Below, piece after piece: positions 7,017 to 11,733 of a stretch of 11,733 nt of DNA. The DNA is from Lachnoclostridium sp. UBA3775 (lineage in GTDB: Bacteria > Bacillota > Clostridia > Lachnospirales > Lachnospiraceae). Each line of letters begins with the position of its first letter. The first letter of the stretch is position 1. Location of the stretch: NCBI GenBank assembly GCA_002369525.1, contig DFFN01000017.1, forward strand, positions 1 to 11,733. Direction: 5' to 3'. Below the pieces are notes generated by a model. The model ran no database searches. It worked only from the letters and a program-made list of their open reading frames with translations, and was not told the DNA's origin. The position numbers were made by a program, and so were the translations under genes.

Positions 7017-8147
7017 ATGTTTTTTCATAATTTTATATACCAGCTTAAGACCGGACTTCGGAGTAAGGACCTCATTCTGTGGATGATCATTTACCCTATC
7101 GCACTCGGAACCTTCTTTAAGCTGGCTTTCGGAAATATCTATGACAATGATATCAAATTTTCGCAGATCAAGGTGGCAGTGGTTGAAAACGCGGGCGAGG
7201 ACACGACCTTAAGGAACGTGCTTAAGGAAATCTCGGAAGGAGAGGATGCTCTGCTTGATGTAAGCTATATGACGGAGGATGAGGCCGTAAAGGCTCTTAA
7301 GGATGAGGAGGTCAAGGGCATAATCACCGATAACGGCACGCTTTCGCTTACCGTTTCATCAAACGGGATCAGAAGCACGATACTTGAGAAATTTGTTGAA
7401 AGATACAATCTGAACGTGAAGATCATCGGCGAGGCTGCAGGCGATCCGGAAAAGCTGAAAAAGGTGGCAGCGGCTCTTTCAAAGGACTATGAAACCATTA
7501 CGGCAAAGGCACTTTCAAAGGGCAATACCAATATCTATGACCAGTATTTTTACAATCTGATCGCAATGGTGGCACTTTTCGGGTCTATGACCGGTCTTCA
7601 CATCTCGATTGAAAACCAGGGAAATCTATCGGCGCTCGGCGCAAGAAAATGTGTGTCGCCGACGCCTAAATCACTGACGATACTCTCGGCACTTGCGGCA
7701 ACCTTCGTCATGCAGACCATATGCATGGTGATCTCGGTTACCTACATACATTTCGGTCTCGGAGTCGATATGGGAAACCGCCTCGGTTTCTTCTATCTGA
7801 CATCCATAATCGCAGGCATGGTCGGCAGCTCCTTAGGCTTCTTTGTGGGTTCGATCAACAAGGCAAGCCTTTCCACCAAGAATTCCATCTGCACCGCCGT
7901 GTCGCTGATGCTCTGCTTTTTAAGCGGTCTGATGGACGGCGGCATGAAACAAAAGGTTGCGGAATCGGCTCCGTGGTTCAACAAGATAAATCCGGCAGCG
8001 GTAATCTGCGATAGCCTGTTTTCGCTTAACATTTACGAGGATTTTGAAAGATACAACAGGTGTGTGCTTACAATGCTGATAATGACGGCACTGTTTATCT
8101 TTTTAGGCTTTATGTTCACAAGGAGGCGCAAGTATGCAAGTCTTTAA
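7017..8147 (+). CDS. ABC-2 type exporter permease, first subunit
   Basis: A 376-residue integral membrane protein with the ABC-2 (ABC2_membrane_3-like) plan: one helix near the N-terminus (about 19-38), a large extracytoplasmic domain (about 42-175), then five helices (about 178-197, 220-246, 257-280, 288-306, 347-367). The NPAAVICDSLFSLN segment before the last helix and the short basic C-terminus (RRRKYASL) fit this family. It starts 32 bases after the ATPase gene, with GAAAGG as ribosome binding site, and its last 14 bases overlap the next permease gene, so the two are probably translationally coupled and form a heterodimeric channel with two copies of the ATPase. Substrate unknown; drug, antimicrobial peptide or lipid export are the usual roles. 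Confidence 0.9.
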   Translation: MFFHNFIYQLKTGLRSKDLILWMIIYPIALGTFFKLAFGNIYDNDIKFSQIKVAVVENAGEDTTLRNVLKEISEGEDALLDVSYMTEDEAVKALKDEEVKGIITDNGTLSLTVSSNGIRSTILEKFVERYNLNVKIIGEAAGDPEKLKKVAAALSKDYETITAKALSKGNTNIYDQYFYNLIAMVALFGSMTGLHISIENQGNLSALGARKCVSPTPKSLTILSALAATFVMQTICMVISVTYIHFGLGVDMGNRLGFFYLTSIIAGMVGSSLGFFVGSINKASLSTKNSICTAVSLMLCFLSGLMDGGMKQKVAESAPWFNKINPAAVICDSLFSLNIYEDFERYNRCVLTMLIMTALFIFLGFMFTRRRKYASL

Positions 8148-9267
8148 GCTCTTTTTCAAAATAGTAAAGACCAAGTGGCTGTCAATGCTGATTTATCTGG
8201 CTATCTTCCTTGGAATACTTACGCTGACAGATGTGTCCGGTCAGGATTCCGGCTTTTCAAGTGCCAAAATGTCTCTGACTGTCTATGACAACGATGAAAG
8301 CAAAGCAAGCAGAAAGCTTGTGGATTATATTTCGGCAAATAATGAGATGGTCGAGGTCGAGAATGAAAAGGACAAGCTCATCGATGCCCTTTATATCACC
8401 GAAACAAACTATGTGATCACCATAAACAAGGGCTTTGAGGAAAAGCTTAAAGAGGGCAGGACCGAAGGGCTTTTCGATACGCAGTATATCCATGATGCAA
8501 ATACCAACAGGCTTGCAGATGACATGCTTAACACTTATGTTTCTACGGTCTGCGCATATATGGCGGGCGGTATGGAGCTTGATGAAGCCGCCGATGCGAC
8601 GGTAAGAGTACTCTCCGAGAAGACAGAAGTCAAATTTGAAAACTTTGCCGAGGAAACGGGGGCTAAATCCGCAGGCTTCTTCAATTATATGCCCTACATT
8701 ATCATGAGTATAGTCGTGAGCGCTCTCTGCCCGGTGATCATGGTAATGAACAAAAAAGAGGTTGCCTTCAGAACAAAGTGCTCAAGCTTCAGCGAAGGCA
8801 AGGCAAATCTTCAGACCGTACTTGCAAGCCTGGTATTCCTTTTCGGAATCTGGTTTTGTCTGATGGGCCTCGGCGTGATAAAGAATGAAGGCATGTTCAG
8901 TGGAAACCTATGGTATGCGGTCCTTAACACCATAGCATTCATGGTTGTCTGCATCGCCATTGCCCTGCTGCTCTCAAGCTTCGAAATTTCGGAGACAACC
9001 CTTGGGTTTGTAAGCCAGACCTTAGGTCTCGGCATGGCATTTCTTTGCGGAATGTTTGTACCTCTTGAGCTTTTGGACAAAACAGTGGTTGCGATCGGAC
9101 GTTTCCTTCCGGCGTACTGGTATGTGAGAGCCAATAACATGATCTGCAGCATGAGCGGCGAAACCTTCAGCGCGAATAAGGTGCTTGGTTTTATGGGTGT
9201 TGAGCTTCTCTTTGCACTTGCGATCTTTGCGGTGGCAGTTGCGGTGAGAAGGCAGAAGAAAATGTAA
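8134..9267 (+). CDS. ABC-2 type exporter permease, second subunit
   Basis: A 377-residue membrane protein with the same topology as the first permease but little sequence similarity to it: helix at about 15-33, an extracytoplasmic domain (about 35-180), then helices at about 184-205, 226-249, 259-283, 288-312 and 350-372. The LCGMFVPLELL segment followed by FLPAYWYVRANN (325-335) is a typical ABC-2 permease signature before the last helix. Its ATG lies inside the end of the first permease gene, with AAGGAGG at 8120-8126 as ribosome binding site. It is the last gene of the operon, ending just before a strong terminator. Confidence 0.9.
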   Translation: MQVFKLFFKIVKTKWLSMLIYLAIFLGILTLTDVSGQDSGFSSAKMSLTVYDNDESKASRKLVDYISANNEMVEVENEKDKLIDALYITETNYVITINKGFEEKLKEGRTEGLFDTQYIHDANTNRLADDMLNTYVSTVCAYMAGGMELDEAADATVRVLSEKTEVKFENFAEETGAKSAGFFNYMPYIIMSIVVSALCPVIMVMNKKEVAFRTKCSSFSEGKANLQTVLASLVFLFGIWFCLMGLGVIKNEGMFSGNLWYAVLNTIAFMVVCIAIALLLSSFEISETTLGFVSQTLGLGMAFLCGMFVPLELLDKTVVAIGRFLPAYWYVRANNMICSMSGETFSANKVLGFMGVELLFALAIFAVAVAVRRQKKM

Positions 9268-9278
9268 AGGGATAAAGC

Positions 9279-9312
9279 AAAACCCGGCCGGGATTTCCCG
9301 GCCGGGTTTTTT
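9279..9312. terminator. Strong, probably bidirectional intrinsic terminator
   Basis: A perfect 14-bp GC-rich stem, AAAACCCGGCCGGG (9279-9292) with its complement at 9297-9310, and a four-base loop ATTT. TTTTTT follows on the plus strand (9307-9312) and TTTT follows on the minus strand. It ends the exporter operon; on the minus strand it lies right after the gene remnant at 9311-9454. Confidence 0.9.
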
Positions 9313-9454
9313 GCTCGGGTGCAAGCTGCTTTGAGGCTTTTGCCTGGAGGTCTTTAAAGAAATCGCCTATGCTCTTGTTTTCATTGCCGAGCTGTACTTT
9401 TTTGTCTTTTTCCGGGATTTTAGGGGCTTTTTTATTGAAAGGAGTGCCGGGGAT
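9311..9454 (-). pseudogene. C-terminal remnant of a lost convergent gene
   Basis: Read on the minus strand, 48 codons from 9454 to 9311 look like real protein with the codon use of neighbouring genes: a Lys/Pro-rich stretch (KKAPKIPEKDKK) followed by an amphipathic helix (SIGDFFKDLQAKASKQ) ending LAPEQ. There is no ATG, GTG or TTG and no ribosome binding site; an in-frame TAA lies at 9475-9473. The frame runs without a stop into the terminator: a CAA stands where a stop would be expected directly before the A-run of the hairpin. It reads as the tail of a gene whose front was lost and whose stop was mutated. The promoter of the next gene now overlaps it. The alternative is chance coding-like sequence. 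The parent family is not recognised. Confidence 0.4.
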
Positions 9455-9464
9455 ATGATAGAAT
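9435..9464 (+). promoter_or_regulatory. Sigma-A promoter of the metallophosphoesterase gene
   Basis: TTGAAA (9435-9440) and TAGAAT (9459-9464) with 18 bases between, and TGA before the -10 (extended -10). The predicted start is near 9471, giving an AT-rich leader of about 40 bases that contains the ribosome binding site. Confidence 0.6.
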
Positions 9465-9512
9465 AAATTAAATTATTTTATATTGTTTGAGGACTAAAAA
9501 AGGAGATTTCCT

Positions 9513-10613
9513 ATGATTTTGTGGGTCGGAATACTTGCGGCGGTGCTGATCGCTACCGGGTTAGGCATGGCATATATGACAGGTGCGGTCGGTAAATACT
9601 CTTTTGTGATAAAGCTTGCGGGGGACAGCAGGCTAAAAAAAATACTTATCCCCCTGGGGCTTATCATTCTTTTCATAGTGCTGTTTTCCCTGATTTTTTC
9701 GCTTGTGAACTCGATAATCATATTCCTTCACATGATGCTGTTTTTCCTTTTATACGGCGGGATCATGAAGCTTGTAATGCTGATTTCGGGACGGGAATTC
9801 AAAATCTACTGGCAGGGGTATCTTGCTCCCGTCACCTGCTTTATATATCTTGCCATAGGCTTTTATCTGTGCCATCACGTCTGGCAGGTAAATTATACGC
9901 TTGATTCTCCGAAGCTGAGCGAGAGCGTAAGGATCGCGCTTTTTGCGGATTCCCACATGAGCACAACTTTCGGGGGAGAGGGGTTTGCTGAGCATATAGA
10001 GACCATAAAAAAGCAAAATCCGGATATCGTGCTGATCCCGGGCGATTATGTGGATGACAGTTCGAAAAAGGATGATATGATAAGGGCCTGTAAGGCGCTC
10101 GGAAGCATTGACTGCAAGTACGGGGTTTATTATTCCGTCGGAAATCACGACGAGGGATATTACAATAACCGTGAGTTTTCCTTTGACGAGCTCGTGAACG
10201 AGCTGAAGAAAAACGGGGTGCACGTGCTTGAGGACGAAAAGGAGAGCGTCGGGGAACTTTTGATCGTCGGAAGAAAGGATACCCAAGTCAAGGACAGGCT
10301 CAAAATGGACGAGCTTTTTAAGGACGCTGACGAGGATAAATATATTATCGTTCTCGATCACGAGCCCAATGATTATGATGCCCAGGCGAAGTCGAAGGCG
10401 GATCTTGTCGTTTCGGGCCATACCCACGGCGGCCAGCTTTTCCCGCTCGCATATGTCGGAGTCTGGCTGGGAGCCAACGATAAAAGCTACGGCCATGAGA
10501 AGAGAAACAATACGGACTTTATCGTGACCTCCGGAATTTCCTGCTGGGAAATACTTTTTAAGACCGGAACCAAGTCGGAATACGTGATAATTGACGTGAA
10601 CCCCGACAAATAA
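9513..10613 (+). CDS. Membrane-anchored calcineurin-like metallophosphoesterase
   Basis: A 366-residue protein whose N-terminal third is membrane (helices at about 2-20, 43-63, 66-90 and 103-122) and whose C-terminal domain is a binuclear metal phosphoesterase. All family motifs are present: D146-x-H148 (FADSH), G177-D178 (PGDYVDD), N211-H212-D213 (VGNHD), H283 (LDHEP) and GHTHGG (302-307). This is the YkuE/YaeI-like group, which acts on phosphodiesters, in some members lipids or cell-envelope substrates; the substrate here is not shown. AGGAG (9501-9505), 7 bases before the ATG, supports the start. It has its own promoter and no clear terminator after it; the next promoter begins 33 bases downstream. 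The four membrane helices ahead of the catalytic domain are more than the usual single anchor of YkuE. Confidence 0.93.
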   Translation: MILWVGILAAVLIATGLGMAYMTGAVGKYSFVIKLAGDSRLKKILIPLGLIILFIVLFSLIFSLVNSIIIFLHMMLFFLLYGGIMKLVMLISGREFKIYWQGYLAPVTCFIYLAIGFYLCHHVWQVNYTLDSPKLSESVRIALFADSHMSTTFGGEGFAEHIETIKKQNPDIVLIPGDYVDDSSKKDDMIRACKALGSIDCKYGVYYSVGNHDEGYYNNREFSFDELVNELKKNGVHVLEDEKESVGELLIVGRKDTQVKDRLKMDELFKDADEDKYIIVLDHEPNDYDAQAKSKADLVVSGHTHGGQLFPLAYVGVWLGANDKSYGHEKRNNTDFIVTSGISCWEILFKTGTKSEYVIIDVNPDK

Positions 10614-10645
10614 GTGCATAAAAATGATAAAATTTTTTAACCCGC

Positions 10646-10674
10646 TTCACAAGGGGATGCAGACATGGTATAAT
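10646..10674 (+). promoter_or_regulatory. Sigma-A promoter of the mechanosensitive channel operon
   Basis: TTCACA (10646-10651) and consensus TATAAT (10669-10674) with 17 bases between, and TGG before the -10 (extended -10). The predicted start is near 10681, leaving a leader of about 45 bases that contains the AAGGAGG ribosome binding site. Confidence 0.7.
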
Positions 10675-10726
10675 CATGATAATTAAGAAAGCAGGCTGTG
10701 GAGCCGCTGATTAAGGAGGGGTTTAC

Positions 10727-11623
10727 ATGAAAGGAATAAGTACCGGCAGTTCGCTTAAAAAGCTGATAATTGCCATAGTGATTCTGGGGGCCTTGATAGG
10801 CATAGGCTTTGCAACCGGAGTTTTCTCCGATGTTGAGGGCATCTTTGAAAATTTCAATATCAACGGTAATGCACTGCTTCGCGTTTTCGTGATGGCTCTT
10901 ATCGTATTGATAATTGAAAATCTTCTTATCTTTATACTCAGTCTGATAAAATCCGAAAAGGGAAGGATCAGAACGGTAGTGAGCGTTCTCGGAAATCTCC
11001 TGCGTTATGTTGCGCTTGTCGTTATAATCTGCTGGGGACTTTCGATACTCGGTGCCGATGTCGGTACGATAGTGGCAGGCGTCGGAATCTTCGCTCTGAT
11101 CATCGGCTTCGGAGCAAACAGTCTTATCGCCGATATGGTGACCGGCATATTCATGATTTTTGAAAACCAGTACAATGTCGGTGATTTCATTGAAGTTGAC
11201 GGCTTCAGGGGAAAGGTTACCAGCATAGGCATCAGAACCACCTGCATCGAGGATGCCGGCGGCAACATCAAAATAATCAACAATTCCGCAATGACCAATA
11301 TCCTGAACCGTTCGAACCACAACAGCCGTGCGGTGAGCGTGATAGGAATACCCTATGAAACGGATCTTGAGGCTCTGGAGGCAAACTTCCCGGAAATGAT
11401 GAAGGGCATTTATGAGCGCAACAAGGAAACCATGCTTGCGGAGCCGGTGTATCTGGGAGTTGAAGAGCTGGCGGATTCCGCAGTTGTGCTGAAATTTGTG
11501 GTTGAAGTAGAGGACAGAAACATTTTTTCGGCCGGAAGGACACTCAACCGTGAGCTTTTCCTCGGTTTCAGGAAAGCCGGAGTCGAGGTTCCCTTCCCGC
11601 AGATCGATGTGCATCAGAAATAA
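10727..11623 (+). CDS. Small-conductance mechanosensitive channel, MscS family
   Basis: A 298-residue channel subunit; MscS proteins form heptamers that open under membrane tension and release solutes on osmotic downshock. Helices at about 11-30, 50-74 and 86-108 are followed by the pore helix (about 112-145) with the Gly/Ala-rich packing face (VAGVGIFALIIGFGANSLIAD). The beta domain follows with the family signature QYNVGDFIEVDGFRGKVTSIGIRTT split over 148-172, then NNSAMTNILNRS (185-196), and the C-terminal alpha/beta vestibule ending in VEVPFPQIDVH. Length and ending are those of a complete, ordinary MscS protein. AAGGAGG (10713-10719), 7 bases before the ATG, fixes the start. The next gene begins 30 bases after its stop with no terminator between, so they are probably cotranscribed. 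Confidence 0.95.
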   Translation: MKGISTGSSLKKLIIAIVILGALIGIGFATGVFSDVEGIFENFNINGNALLRVFVMALIVLIIENLLIFILSLIKSEKGRIRTVVSVLGNLLRYVALVVIICWGLSILGADVGTIVAGVGIFALIIGFGANSLIADMVTGIFMIFENQYNVGDFIEVDGFRGKVTSIGIRTTCIEDAGGNIKIINNSAMTNILNRSNHNSRAVSVIGIPYETDLEALEANFPEMMKGIYERNKETMLAEPVYLGVEELADSAVVLKFVVEVEDRNIFSAGRTLNRELFLGFRKAGVEVPFPQIDVHQK

Positions 11624-11653
11624 AGCTTTGTTTCCCGGAAAAAAGAGGTTTTC

Positions 11654-11733
11654 ATGAAATATTACGACAGATCAAAAACAGAATTCGGTCTGCCGCCCGA
11701 GGAATTTCCGCTTGAAAAGGAATACGATGCGCC
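11654..11733 (+). CDS. Start of an unidentified gene downstream of the MscS gene (3' end outside window)
   Basis: Only 26 complete codons are present. The ATG at 11654 is preceded by AGAGG (11644-11648) with a 5-base spacer, and the frame stays open to the edge. The visible protein begins MKYYDRSKTEFGLPPEEF and is hydrophilic, with no signal peptide. I do not recognise it. Spacing of 30 bases from the MscS gene and no terminator argue for one operon. Confidence 0.6.
   Translation, partial: MKYYDRSKTEFGLPPEEFPLEKEYDA

Noticed and set aside
10637..11614. A long open frame antisense to the MscS gene (and similar antisense frames under the phosphoesterase and orphan genes)
   Set aside because: These mirror codon bias of clear sense genes; their translations are rich in His and Cys with no domain, and no suitable ribosome binding site was seen.
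1..11733. CRISPR arrays, tRNA or rRNA genes, and insertion sequences
   Set aside because: No regularly spaced repeats, no tRNA-like cloverleaf or rRNA sequence, and no transposase or integrase motifs were seen on either strand.

Overview
The window looks like chromosomal DNA of a Gram-positive Clostridia-type bacterium, most likely a Lachnospiraceae relative. This is inferred from strong AGGAGG-type ribosome binding sites, sigma-A promoters with extended -10 elements, intrinsic terminators with U-tracts, and the gene families present. No rRNA or tRNA gene is present to fix the taxonomy.

Layout. (1) Positions 1-1454, minus strand: a NarL/LuxR-type two-component system, with the membrane histidine kinase first (TTG start) and then its response regulator, which runs off the left edge. 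(2) Positions 1690-5757, plus strand: one very large, highly charged, coiled-coil protein of 1355 residues that I cannot assign to any family. It has a long leader, a promoter region with an 11-bp-spaced GGTGCAC direct repeat, an internal duplication, an HELTH motif and a Lys/EAPK-rich tail, and it ends at a strong hairpin terminator. (3) Positions 5917-9310: an ABC-2 type exporter operon (one ATPase and two different six-helix permeases whose genes overlap by 14 bases). It has its own extended -10 promoter, an upstream TGACA-TT-TGTCA palindrome and a strong, probably bidirectional terminator. (4) Positions 9311-9454, minus strand: a short gene-like remnant that abuts that terminator but has no start or stop. 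(5) Positions 9435-10613: a membrane-anchored calcineurin-like metallophosphoesterase with its own promoter. (6) Positions 10646 to the right edge: an MscS-family mechanosensitive channel followed by the first codons of an unidentified gene, probably one operon.

How the parts may work together. NarL-type kinase/regulator pairs in Firmicutes are often encoded beside the ABC-2 exporter they control. Here the two halves sit on either side of the large orphan gene, and the palindrome upstream of the exporter promoter is a plausible binding site for the regulator. This suggests, but does not prove, that the large gene came in between a two-component system and its target. The least understood element is the 1355-residue protein. 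It has no signal peptide or membrane segment, so it is predicted to be cytoplasmic unless it is exported by a non-classical route. No gene lies within the 1455-1689, 5758-6036 and 10614-10726 gaps; these carry the regulatory elements listed below. No gene-free stretch exceeds 300 bases.
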